Below, piece after piece: positions 17,535-24,700 of a DNA stretch of 64,000 nucleotides; the first letter of the stretch is position 1, and the number at the start of each line of letters is the position of its first letter. This DNA comes from Nocardioides marmotae (GTDB lineage Bacteria > Actinomycetota > Actinomycetes > Propionibacteriales > Nocardioidaceae): contig NZ_CP053660.1 in the NCBI RefSeq assembly GCF_013177455.1, positions 4,030,001 to 4,094,000 of the forward strand, in the 5' to 3' direction. The translations under genes were made by a program, and so were the position numbers. The notes beneath the pieces were generated by a model that saw nothing but the letters and a program-made list of their open reading frames with translations, searched no databases and had not been told where the DNA came from.

Positions 17535-18518
17535 GTGCGCCGGATCACGATCGCCTCGGTCGCGGCCCTCGCCTGCCTCACCGGTGCGTGCAGCGAGTCC
17601 GCGCCGACCCCCGACCCGGCCCCGGGCGCCGAGCGGTCCCGCACCTCGGCCGCGCCCTCCCCCACCTCGGACGCGCCGACCCCGCCTGCCCCGCCGGCCG
17701 AGCCGGTGCGTCGGGTCTCCCCCGACGACGTGCGCGTCGCGACGGCGGTCGCCGCGGTGGAGCACCTCGCGGGCACGGTCGGCCCGCGGCCGGGGACGTC
17801 GGCGGCGTACCGGCGTGCCGCCCGGTGGGTGGCGGGCCGCTTCCGCGAGCTCGGCTGGTCGGTGGAGCAGCAGCGGTTCCCGACGCCGGCGGGCATCTCG
17901 TGGGGGATCCCGGTCCGCGGCGGCCCCTCGACCAACGTCATCGCGACCCGGGGCGACGTCCGGCCCGGGCGGCCGTGGCTGCTCGTCGGCGCCCACCTCG
18001 ACACCGTCCCGCAGGCGCCGGGCGCGGAGGACAACGCCTCGGGCGTCGGCGTCCTGCTCGCGGTCGCCGAGGCGCTGGCGGGGCGGCGCTCCCGCCTGCC
18101 GGTGGTGCTGGTCGCGTTCGGCTCCGAGGAGCCGCGGGGTCCGAGCGACGACGACCACCACTACGGCTCACGCGCGTACGTCGCCGGGTTGTCGACCGCC
18201 GAGCGGGGCAGCTTGAACGGCATGGTCTCCCTCGACCGGGTCGGCGTCGGGTCGGTGCTGCCGGTGGGGAGCGCGGGGGACGGCGACCAGGTGCAGCGGC
18301 AGCTGCTCGCGGCGGCCGAGCGGGCCGGCGTGCCGGCGGTGAGCGACCTCGAGCAGCGCTCCAGCGACCACTGGTCCTTCGTGCGGGCGGGCCTGCCCGG
18401 GGCGCGCCTGGGCAGCACGTCCTACGCGGCGTACCACCGCGCCACCGATGTGCCGGCCGTCGTCTCCCGCGACCAGCTGGGCCGCACGGCGCGGACCGTG
18501 GTCAGCTGGCTCCGCTGA
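17535..18518 (+). CDS. M28-family zinc aminopeptidase, lipoprotein
   Basis: A 327-residue exported metallopeptidase. The signal peptide ends in a lipobox, LTGAC, so the mature Cys (about residue 19) is lipidated and the protein sits on the outer face of the membrane. A Ser/Pro/Ala-rich linker follows. The M28 zinc ligands are visible: His and Asp in GAHLDTVP, bridging Asp in AEDNASGVG, the catalytic Glu pair in FGSEEP, Asp in VSLDRVG, and His in AAYHRATD. Likely role: removal of N-terminal amino acids from peptides outside the cell. The start is the GTG at 17535, with no obvious Shine-Dalgarno. It overlaps the capA-like gene tail to tail by 17 bp. Confidence 0.85.
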   Translation: MRRITIASVAALACLTGACSESAPTPDPAPGAERSRTSAAPSPTSDAPTPPAPPAEPVRRVSPDDVRVATAVAAVEHLAGTVGPRPGTSAAYRRAARWVAGRFRELGWSVEQQRFPTPAGISWGIPVRGGPSTNVIATRGDVRPGRPWLLVGAHLDTVPQAPGAEDNASGVGVLLAVAEALAGRRSRLPVVLVAFGSEEPRGPSDDDHHYGSRAYVAGLSTAERGSLNGMVSLDRVGVGSVLPVGSAGDGDQVQRQLLAAAERAGVPAVSDLEQRSSDHWSFVRAGLPGARLGSTSYAAYHRATDVPAVVSRDQLGRTARTVVSWLR

Positions 18519-19863
18519 CGGCGTACGGACCGGTGCTCGTGGACCACACGTCGGCCAGGATGCCGGCCGCGCGCTCGCCGCGGACGAACCGCGGGGCGAA
18601 CGTGGTCGGGTCCATCGCGTAGGGCACCAAGCGGACGGCCTTGAGGTCGCCGCCCCAGAAGGTCGCCTCGAGCACGACCCCCTCCAGCGTCTGCTCCATG
18701 AAGTCCATGTCGAAGACGAAGTTGCCCAGCGAGTGCAGCACCGGCACGCCGTCGACCACGTCCACGCCCTGCACCCAGTGCGGGTGGCCGCCGACGACGA
18801 GGTCGGCGCCGGCGGAGACGAGCCGGCGGGCGACGGCGCGCTGGACCGGCTCGGGGCGGTGGGTGTACTGCGTGCCCCAGTGCGGCAGCGCGACCACCAC
18901 GTCGGCCTCGGCCGCCGCGCGGGCGATCGTGCGCTCGACGTGGCGCAGGTCGGCCTCCACGAGCGGGCCGGTCCGCGGCGGCATCCGCACGCTGAGCGCG
19001 CCGGGCTGCGTCGGCGTGGCCTGCGGCGTCTCGCCGATGGCGTTGAAGCCGACGAAGGCGAAACGCACCCCGCCCCGCCCGAGGTACGCCGGCCGGCTGG
19101 CCGCCCTGCGGTCCCGCCCGGCCCCGAACGCCTCGATCGGGCTGGCCCGCAGCGTGCGGACCGTGTCGAGCAGCGCGCCCACCCCGAAGTCGCCGGCGTG
19201 GTTGTTGGCCAGCGACAACGCGTCGAACCCGGCGCGCCGGAGCGGCCCCAGCAGGGCCGGCGTCGACCCGAACGAGTCACCGCCCTGGGTCGGCGCGCCG
19301 TCGAGGCTCAGCGTGCTCTCCAGGTTGCCGACCGTGACGTCGGCGGCGCGGAGCCGGCCGGCCGTCGGGGCGAGCGCACCCCACGGGTCCGGCACCCCGC
19401 GGACCAGCATCACGTCGCCGACCACCGTCAGGTCGATCGCCCGCGGGTCGTCGCGGACCGGGTCGCGGCCGCCCACCCGCGCCACGGTGACCGTCGGGCC
19501 GACGTCGTCCACCGGCACGACCGCCAGCGTGCCGGGGCCGCGCTCGACCGCCCGCAGCCGGCGCTCGACGGGGCCGGTCGCCACCACCCGCCGGCCGCGC
19601 CACCGGGTCACCTCGCCGGACACCAGCCGCGCCGTCGTACGGCTCGACAGGCGCGGCTGCGGCTCAGTCGCGTGGCCGACCACGACCAGCTCCGCGTCCG
19701 GCCCGGCGCTCGGGCTGGGGCTGGGGCTGGGGCTGAGACCATCGCTCGGGCTCGTGCTCGCCCGCGGGCCCGGGTCGGCGGCCGGCCGCGGCTCGGAGGT
19801 CTCGTCGGTGCACCCGGCCAGCAGCAGCCCCAACACCACGAGCCCCGCCCCCCACCGCCTCAT
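18502..19863 (-). CDS. CapA/PGA_cap-family lipoprotein
   Basis: A 453-residue lipoprotein: signal peptide MRRWGAGLVVLGLLLAGC with lipobox LAGC, then a Ser-Pro repeat linker (SPSPSPSPSAG). The C-terminal 300 residues form the PGA_cap metallophosphatase-like domain: IDLTVVGDVMLVRG (first metal Asp), NLESTLS, LANNHAGDFG, VVVALPHWGTQY, VVGGHPHWVQGV and HSLGNFVFD. The N-terminal ~110 residues match an extra domain found in some actinobacterial CapA proteins. Members act in poly-gamma-glutamate capsule assembly or as uncharacterised phosphoesterases; no capBC is nearby, so the latter is more likely. The ATG at 19863 has a leaderless TAGCGT box 6 nt upstream (19870-19875). A 22-bp repeat array occupies the region where its -35 would lie. 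Confidence 0.85.
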   Translation of the reverse strand: MRRWGAGLVVLGLLLAGCTDETSEPRPAADPGPRASTSPSDGLSPSPSPSPSAGPDAELVVVGHATEPQPRLSSRTTARLVSGEVTRWRGRRVVATGPVERRLRAVERGPGTLAVVPVDDVGPTVTVARVGGRDPVRDDPRAIDLTVVGDVMLVRGVPDPWGALAPTAGRLRAADVTVGNLESTLSLDGAPTQGGDSFGSTPALLGPLRRAGFDALSLANNHAGDFGVGALLDTVRTLRASPIEAFGAGRDRRAASRPAYLGRGGVRFAFVGFNAIGETPQATPTQPGALSVRMPPRTGPLVEADLRHVERTIARAAAEADVVVALPHWGTQYTHRPEPVQRAVARRLVSAGADLVVGGHPHWVQGVDVVDGVPVLHSLGNFVFDMDFMEQTLEGVVLEATFWGGDLKAVRLVPYAMDPTTFAPRFVRGERAAGILADVWSTSTGPYAVSGAS

Positions 19864-19869
19864 CCCGCC

Positions 19870-19875
19870 ACGCTA
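19870..19875 (-). promoter_or_regulatory. Leaderless -10 box of the capA-like gene
   Basis: TAGCGT on the minus strand ends 6 nt before the ATG at 19863. The repeat array begins 5 bp further upstream, so array length or its bound factors could affect this promoter. Confidence 0.45.
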
Positions 19876-19880
19876 GCCGC

Positions 19881-19990
19881 CGAAGTGGGACCCGTGCAGG
19901 GTCGAAGTGGCACCCGTGCAGGGTCGAAGTGGGACCCGTGCAGGGTCGAAGTGGCACTCCTGCAGCATCGAGGTGGCACTCCTGCAGCGT
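19881..19990. repeat. Array of five 22-bp repeats upstream of the DUF559 gene
   Basis: Five contiguous units of exactly 22 bp: 19881-19902, 19903-19924, 19925-19946, 19947-19968, 19969-19990. Each starts CGAAGTGG or CGAGGTGG and has GTGCAGG or CTGCAGC near its end. Units 4 and 5 diverge most. There are no unique spacers. The orientation is opposite to the array at 21020-21195 beyond the gene. The period is not a multiple of three and the region has no supported gene. Confidence 0.95.
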
Positions 19991-20049
19991 CATCCACAGG
20001 CTGCGGACGCGGTGGGTCCGGCCGGGCCGAGTACGGGCAGACCTCACCC

Positions 20050-21015
20050 ATGAGCCGACTGCCCGATGGACCCTTCACCCGCGACGAGCTCGCGCGCTGC
20101 GGCGTCGGCCGCGGCGTGCTCGACCGGCTCGTCGCCACCGGCGAGGTGCGCAAGGTGCTGCACCACGTCTACTGCCGCGCGGACGTCCCCGACTCCGTCC
20201 GGCTGCGGGCGGCGGCGGCCGCCCTCGTGCTGCCGGCGCACGTGGTGGTGTGCGACCGGTCCGCCGCGTGGCTGCACGGCATCGACGCGTTCGACCCCGA
20301 CGAGGTCGGCACGGTGCCGCCGCTCGAGGTCGTCTCGTACGGCGGCCACGACCGGACCCGCCGGGAGGGGACGTACGCCGGCAAGCGGGCCCTCTGCGAC
20401 GCGGACATCTCCGTGCTCGAGGGCGGGGTGCTCGTCACGAGCCCGGCTCGCACCGCGTGCGACCTGGCGACCCTGCGCGGTCGCCGCACGGCACTGGCCG
20501 TGCTCGACGCCTTCCGCCGACGCTTCGACCTCAGCGAGGCCGACCTCGTCCGGATGCTGCCGCGCTATGCCCGCCGCCGCGGCGTCACCCAGCTGCGCCA
20601 GCTCATCCCGCTCTCCACCGACCTCGCGGAGTCGATGCCCGAGTCGTGGACCCGCTGCGTGATCCTCGACGAGGGCCTGCCCGCCCCGACGCCCCAGGTC
20701 GAGGTCTGGGTGGACGGCTACGGGCTGGTGCGCCTGGACCTCGGCTACCGCGGGCTCAAGGTCGCGGTGGAGTACGACGGCGAGGAGCACCACTCCTCGG
20801 CCGCCGACCGGGCCGCCGACGAGCGCCGCCGGGCCGCGCTCCGGGCCGACGGCTGGATCGTCATCGTGGTGCGCCGGGCCGACCTGGCCCACCCGGCGTC
20901 CGAGCGGTGGCTCACCGAGCTGCGCGACGCGATCGCCGAGCGGCAGCGCCCGCACCGGCGTCGGCACGCCCGCGGCGAGCAGCACCCGGCGTACCGCCGG
21001 CGACGTCCGGCCTGA
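20050..21015 (+). CDS. AbiEi-like winged-helix / DUF559 (PD-(D/E)xK) protein
   Basis: A 321-residue protein of the abundant actinobacterial type with an N-terminal AbiEi-like winged helix and a C-terminal DUF559 Vsr/PD-(D/E)xK-fold nuclease-like domain. The N-terminus (FTRDELARCGVGRGVLDRLVATGEVRKVLHHVYCR) matches the AbiEi antitoxin-type helix-turn-helix. The nuclease-like core near residues 235-285 shows RLDLGY, then VAVEYDGEEHH, with the acidic residues and His typical of DUF559, followed by RRRAALRADGWIVIVV. Possible roles are antitoxin, DNA repair or a defence nuclease; none is proven. The ATG at 20050 lies 59 bp after a 22-bp repeat array, and another inverted array starts 5 bp after the stop. 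No adjacent AbiEii-type toxin is present. Confidence 0.75.
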   Translation: MSRLPDGPFTRDELARCGVGRGVLDRLVATGEVRKVLHHVYCRADVPDSVRLRAAAAALVLPAHVVVCDRSAAWLHGIDAFDPDEVGTVPPLEVVSYGGHDRTRREGTYAGKRALCDADISVLEGGVLVTSPARTACDLATLRGRRTALAVLDAFRRRFDLSEADLVRMLPRYARRRGVTQLRQLIPLSTDLAESMPESWTRCVILDEGLPAPTPQVEVWVDGYGLVRLDLGYRGLKVAVEYDGEEHHSSAADRAADERRRAALRADGWIVIVVRRADLAHPASERWLTELRDAIAERQRPHRRRHARGEQHPAYRRRRPA

Positions 21016-21019
21016 CCCG

Positions 21020-21195
21020 GCCCTGCACGACTGCCACCTCGACCCTGCAGGACTCCCACCTCGACCCTGCAGGACTCCCACCTCGACCCTGCACGAGCGC
21101 CACCTCGACCCTGCACGAGTCCCACCTCGACCCTGCAGGACTCCCACCTCGACCCCGCACGAGTCCCACCTCGACCCTGCAGGAGTCCCACCTCG
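21020..21195. repeat. Array of eight 22-bp repeats downstream of the DUF559 gene
   Basis: Eight contiguous 22-bp units beginning at 21020, 21042, 21064, 21086, 21108, 21130, 21152 and 21174. Each begins ACCCTGCA (the first GCCCTGCA, the seventh ACCCCGCA) and ends CCACCTCG. The unit is the reverse complement of the upstream array unit with a few changes. Variation falls on the middle bases (GGACTCC, CGAGTCC, CGAGCGC, CGACTGC). The array ends 15 bp before the 3' end of the NUDIX gene. The two arrays could base-pair in an RNA or DNA strand and loop out the gene. Confidence 0.95.
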
Positions 21196-21210
21196 GCGGG
21201 CGGGGGAGGG

Positions 21211-21660
21211 TCAGAGGAGGTCGAGGGCGAGGTCGACGAGGGAGACGTGCGGGAGGCGGGCGGCCTCGGCGGGGGTGAACCAGCGGGCCTCGTCGGTGCT
21301 GCCGCCGATCTCGGCGGTGAGCTCGCCGCCGGTGATCGTGGCGGCGAAGAGCACCCGCACCGCCTTCATCGGCCGGTCGGTCTCGATGTGGCGGCGGGAG
21401 GCGGGGATGACGTAGCTGTCGACGGTGAGCAGCCGGTCGAGCCGGACGTCGTACCCGGTCTCCTCGCGCACCTCGCGGACCGCGCCCTGCTCGGCCGTCT
21501 CCTCGAGGTCGACACCGCCGCCGGGAAGCGTCCACCGGCCGCCGTCGGGCGACTCGTTCCACAGCGCGAGCAGGATCCGGCCCTCGTCGTCGGTGATCAC
21601 GGCGTACGACGCCAGGCGGGTGTCGTAGGCGGTGTACGGGACCGGCTCGGGAGCGTTCAC
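21211..21660 (-). CDS. NUDIX hydrolase
   Basis: A 149-residue NUDIX pyrophosphatase. The NUDIX box lies at about residues 45-70: GGGVDLEETAEQGAVREVREETGYDV, broken here as G-x5-E-x7-REVREETG, with all catalytic Glu residues present. The substrate is a nucleoside diphosphate linked to another group, not further defined. The GTG at 21660 is preceded by GGGAGAGG at about 8 nt. The gene stands alone, transcribed away from the aldo-keto reductase gene, with which it shares a 65-bp gap, and it converges on the 22-bp repeat array. Confidence 0.86.
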   Translation of the reverse strand: MNAPEPVPYTAYDTRLASYAVITDDEGRILLALWNESPDGGRWTLPGGGVDLEETAEQGAVREVREETGYDVRLDRLLTVDSYVIPASRRHIETDRPMKAVRVLFAATITGGELTAEIGGSTDEARWFTPAEAARLPHVSLVDLALDLL

Positions 21661-21725
21661 GTGACCATCCTCTCCCGTCGGCGCGTCGGGGAAGGATTTG
21701 GAGGCGGCTGGTCTTGTCGGGAGGC

Positions 21726-22571
21726 ATGAGCGTCCCGACGATCACCCTCAACAACCAGACCACGATCCCGCAGCTCGGGTTCGGCACCTACCAGGTCCCG
21801 CCGGAGGAGACCGCCCGCGCGGTCGGCACGGCGCTGGAGATCGGCTACCGGCACGTCGACACCGCTCAGATGTACCGCAACGAGGCGGGCGTCGGCGAGG
21901 CGGTCAAGGCCTCCGGCATCCCGCGCGAGGAGCTGTGGATCACCAGCAAGCTCAACAACGGGTTCCACCGACCCGACGACGCCCGGCGCGCCTTCGACGA
22001 GACGCTGGCCAAGCTCGGCGTGGACACCATCGACCTGTTCCTCATCCACTGGCCGCTGCCGACGCTGTACGACGGCGACTACGTCTCGACCTGGCGCACG
22101 TTGACCGAGTTCGTCGAGCAGGGCCGCGCCCGCGCCGTCGGCGTCTCGAACTTCCAGCCCGCCCACCTCGACCGGATCGTCGAGGAGACCGGCGTGGTCC
22201 CGGCGGTGAACCAGATCGAGGTCCACCCCTACTTCTGCAACGAGGACGCCCGCGCCGCCTCGATCCGTCACGGCGTCGAGGTCGAGGCCTGGTCGCCGAT
22301 CGCGCAGGGTGCGGTGCTCGACGACGAGGTGATCGGCCGGATCGCGGCGACGTACGGCAAGACGCCCGCCCAGGTGACCCTGCGCTGGCACGTCGAGCGC
22401 GGCGACATCGTCTTCCCCAAGTCGGTCACCGAGCAGCGGATCCGGGAGAACTTCGACATCTTCGACTTCTCCCTCACCGTCGAGGAGGTCGCCGAGATCA
22501 GCGCGCTGGACCGCGGTGCGGCCGGCCGCACCGGCCCGGACCCGGACACGTTCGACTACGTGCCGTCCTGA
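21726..22571 (+). CDS. Aldo/keto reductase
   Basis: A 281-residue NADPH-dependent (beta/alpha)8-barrel reductase, closest in pattern to bacterial 2,5-diketo-D-gluconate reductase-type AKR5 enzymes. The catalytic tetrad is visible: Asp in GYRHVDTAQMY, Tyr four residues later, Lys in WITSKLNNG, and His in LFLIHWPLP. Cofactor motifs are FPKSVTEQRIREN and VGVSNFQP. The start is given as ATG 21726, but its GGAGG is only one base away. A TTG at 21714 has GGAGG (21700-21704) 9 nt upstream and may be the true start, adding MSGG. The physiological carbonyl substrate is unknown. Confidence 0.9.
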   Translation: MSVPTITLNNQTTIPQLGFGTYQVPPEETARAVGTALEIGYRHVDTAQMYRNEAGVGEAVKASGIPREELWITSKLNNGFHRPDDARRAFDETLAKLGVDTIDLFLIHWPLPTLYDGDYVSTWRTLTEFVEQGRARAVGVSNFQPAHLDRIVEETGVVPAVNQIEVHPYFCNEDARAASIRHGVEVEAWSPIAQGAVLDDEVIGRIAATYGKTPAQVTLRWHVERGDIVFPKSVTEQRIRENFDIFDFSLTVEEVAEISALDRGAAGRTGPDPDTFDYVPS

Positions 22572-22611
22572 CCTGTCCCCGACGCAAGCACGGCCGCCAG
22601 GGCCGGCCCGC

Positions 22612-23163
22612 TCACTCGGCGGGTCGGTCCTCGGCGGGCCGGTCCTCCGCGGTCGGCACGGCGACGTCGAGGGTGCGGGTGCGATCGGTCTCGTTGGTCC
22701 GCGCGCCGCGCACGACGACGACCGGGCAGGAGGCGTGCCGCACGAGCTGGTCGGAGGTCGAGCCGAGCGCCAGGCCGCGGAAGCCGCCCCGGCCGCGCGA
22801 GGAGACCACGACGAGGTCGGCGTGCTCGGAGGCGTCGAGCAGGGCGCTGCCGGCGGGGCCGGCGTACGCCTCGTAGCGGACGTCGACGCCCTGGCCGTGG
22901 GAGGCGACGGCGGCCGCGGTGTCGGCGCGCAGGTCCTCGAGCACGGCTTCCTCGAAGTCCGCGCGCGGCGGGACGTAGCCGAAGGTCTGGGTCTTGGGCC
23001 GCGGCGCGGTCGCCAGCGTCCAGGCCCGCAGCACGGTGACCGATCCGCCGACCTTGCGGGCGTGGTCCAGCGCCCACTCCAGCGCGTGCAGCGCGGGCTG
23101 CGAGCCGTCGTTGCCGACGACGATGCGGGTGCCGGTGACGGGGGTCTGCGCGGTCTCGCTCAT
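22612..23163 (-). CDS. Universal stress protein (UspA family)
   Basis: A 183-residue cytosolic USP with the ATP-binding pattern: IVVGNDGSQPALHALEWA at the start, and the G-x2-G-x9-G(S/T) loop in GRGGFRGLALGSTSDQLV near residues 130-147, then CPVVVVRG. The tail is a repetitive Ala-Glu-Asp-Arg-Pro stretch (AEDRPAEDRPAE). It probably binds ATP and modulates stress survival. A TAGGGT -10 box overlaps the end of marR and sits 7 nt before the ATG at 23163, so it has its own leaderless promoter even though it follows marR on the same strand. Confidence 0.87.
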   Translation of the reverse strand: MSETAQTPVTGTRIVVGNDGSQPALHALEWALDHARKVGGSVTVLRAWTLATAPRPKTQTFGYVPPRADFEEAVLEDLRADTAAAVASHGQGVDVRYEAYAGPAGSALLDASEHADLVVVSSRGRGGFRGLALGSTSDQLVRHASCPVVVVRGARTNETDRTRTLDVAVPTAEDRPAEDRPAE

Positions 23164-23170
23164 GACCAGA

Positions 23171-23176
23171 ACCCTA
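23171..23176 (-). promoter_or_regulatory. Leaderless -10 box of the USP gene inside the marR stop region
   Basis: TAGGGT on the minus strand, 7 nt before the ATG at 23163. Its first three bases are the TAG stop codon of marR. Confidence 0.45.
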
Positions 23177-23674
23177 GTCGGCGGCTTCCAGCGCCCGACC
23201 CCAGTGCTCCAACAGCGCGGCGAGCTCCTCGCGCTGCCCCGCGGAGAGCCCGGCGAGCAGGCGGTGCTCGTTGGCGATGTGGTCGCCGAACGCCCGGTCG
23301 ATCAGCGCCCGACCCTCCGCGGTCAGCGCCACGACGCGGCCGCGACCGTCGCGCTCGTCGACGCGGCGGGTGACCCAGCCCTGCTGCACGCAGCGGTCGA
23401 CGCGCTTGGTGACCGCACCGGAGCTGACCATCGTCGAGGCGGCGAGCACGCCGGGCGTCAGCTCGTACGGCGTGCCGGCGCGGCGCAGCGCCGCGAGCAC
23501 GTCGAACTCCCCCTCCCCCAGGCCGTGCTCGGCGTAGACCGCGACCAGCTCCTCGGTCAGCCGGGCGGCGAGGCGGTGCAGCCGAGCGATGACCCCGACG
23601 GGGCTGACGTCGAGGTCGGGCCGCTCGTCGTGCCACTGGTCGAGGACGTGGCCGACGAAGTCCGGGGCAGTCAC
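23174..23674 (-). CDS. MarR-family transcriptional regulator
   Basis: A 166-residue winged-helix regulator. The HTH reads FDVLAALRRAGTPYELTPGVLAASTMVSSGAVTKRVDRC, and the wing has RRVDERDGRGRVVALTAEG, the usual D-x-R-DxRGxxV pattern. It probably represses its own gene and the divergent EamA exporter through the palindrome at 23698-23726. The GTG at 23674 has TATCGT 6 nt upstream, consistent with a leaderless transcript. The inducing ligand is unknown but is likely an exported or aromatic compound. Confidence 0.88.
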   Translation of the reverse strand: MTAPDFVGHVLDQWHDERPDLDVSPVGVIARLHRLAARLTEELVAVYAEHGLGEGEFDVLAALRRAGTPYELTPGVLAASTMVSSGAVTKRVDRCVQQGWVTRRVDERDGRGRVVALTAEGRALIDRAFGDHIANEHRLLAGLSAGQREELAALLEHWGRALEAAD

Positions 23675-23713
23675 GATTCGACGATATCTCACTTGGAAGA
23701 TACTTTGTCTTCC
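23675..23713. promoter_or_regulatory. Overlapping divergent leaderless promoters, marR / eamA
   Basis: In only 39 bp there are two -10 boxes. TATCGT on the minus strand lies 6 nt before the marR GTG (23674). TACTTT on the plus strand (23701-23706) lies 7 nt before the eamA GTG (23714). Confidence 0.5.
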
Positions 23714-23726
23714 GTGGAAAGTATCT
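23698..23726. promoter_or_regulatory. Candidate MarR operator
   Basis: A perfect inverted repeat AGATACTTT (23698-23706), 11-nt spacer, AAAGTATCT (23718-23726). It covers the -10 box and start codon of the eamA gene, so binding would block its transcription. A second, smaller inverted repeat (GGAAGA / TCTTCC) overlaps it. It is AT-rich against a very GC-rich background. Confidence 0.65.
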
Positions 23727-24700
23727 CGGCTCGCACCGTCGCCCTCACCGCCGTCGCACCCATCGCGTGGGGCACCACCTACCTGACGACCGAGGCGCTG
23801 CTCCCGCCGGACCGACCACTGTTCAGCGCGGTGGTCCGCGCCCTGCCCGCAGGCCTGCTGCTCCTGGCGTTCGCCCGCCGGCTGCCCCGCGGCGCGTGGT
23901 GGTGGAAGGCCGGCGTGCTCGGCCTGTGCAACATCGGGCTGTTCTTCCCGCTGCTCTTCCTCGCCGCCTACCGGCTCCCCGGCGGCCTCGCCGCGACCCT
24001 CCAGGCCACGCTCCCCCTCGCCGTGATGGCCCTGGCGTACGTCGCGCTCGGCGAGCGCGCCCCCGGGCGCGCCGTCGTGGCGGCCCTGGTCGGGCTGGGC
24101 GGCGTCGGGCTGCTGGTGCTCGGCTCCCCGGGCGGGTTGGACGCGCTCGGGCTCGCGGCCGGGGTCGCCTCGGTGGCCGTCGCCGCGACCGGCCTGGTCC
24201 TGACCAAGCGCTGGCGTGCCCCGGTCGACATGCTGACCCTGGTCTCCTGGCAGCTGGTCGCGGGCGGGCTGCTGCTGGTCCCCGTGGCACTGCTCGTCGA
24301 GGGCGCGCCGCCGGCGATCGACGCCCCGGCGGCCCTCGGGTACCTCTGGCTGGGCGGCGTCGGGACGGCCCTGGCCTACGTGTGCTGGTTCCGCGGCCTG
24401 ACCCGGATGTCGGCCGGCGCCACCGCGCTCGTCGGCCTGCTCAATCCCGTCGTCGGGACCGCGCTCGGCGCGCTGGTCGCCGGCGAGGCGTTCGGGCCGC
24501 TCCAGGGCCTCGCCGTCGCGCTCGTGCTCGGCGGCGTGCTGGGCGGCGTGACCGCGAGCCAGCAGCGCTCGACCCGGCGGGCGCGCCCCGTCCCCGTGGC
24601 CGGCCGGCCCGCCCACCACGCGCAGCCGGACCGCACCGCGCAGCCGGACCGCACCGCGCAGCCGGAGCGCCTCCGGGAGCCGGCGCTCAGCCGATCGTGA
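23714..24700 (+). CDS. EamA/DMT-family transporter, MarR-controlled
   Basis: A 328-residue drug/metabolite transporter with two EamA repeats of five helices each. Landmarks are IAWGTTYLTTEALLP at the start, LGERAPGRAVVAALVGLGGVGLLVLG closing the first repeat, and LNPVVGTALGALVAGEAFGPLQGLAVALVLGGV closing the second. It probably exports a small metabolite or drug across the cytoplasmic membrane. The C-terminal ~40 residues are basic, with an 18-bp-encoded repeat AQPDRT. The GTG at 23714 is chosen for its leaderless -10 box and lies inside the MarR operator. It overlaps the next, convergent gene by 14 bp. Confidence 0.88.
   Translation: MESISARTVALTAVAPIAWGTTYLTTEALLPPDRPLFSAVVRALPAGLLLLAFARRLPRGAWWWKAGVLGLCNIGLFFPLLFLAAYRLPGGLAATLQATLPLAVMALAYVALGERAPGRAVVAALVGLGGVGLLVLGSPGGLDALGLAAGVASVAVAATGLVLTKRWRAPVDMLTLVSWQLVAGGLLLVPVALLVEGAPPAIDAPAALGYLWLGGVGTALAYVCWFRGLTRMSAGATALVGLLNPVVGTALGALVAGEAFGPLQGLAVALVLGGVLGGVTASQQRSTRRARPVPVAGRPAHHAQPDRTAQPDRTAQPERLREPALSRS

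Noticed and set aside
18502..19863. Capsule biosynthesis locus around the CapA-like protein
   Set aside because: capB, capC or polymer-export genes are absent from the surroundings; the protein may be an unrelated phosphoesterase.
19881..21195. CRISPR array at the 22-bp repeats
   Set aside because: Repeats are contiguous with no unique spacers, and no cas gene is present.
19881..21195. Insertion sequence bounded by the 22-bp arrays
   Set aside because: No transposase, no target-site duplication and no single terminal inverted repeat could be found. The internal gene is a DUF559-type protein.
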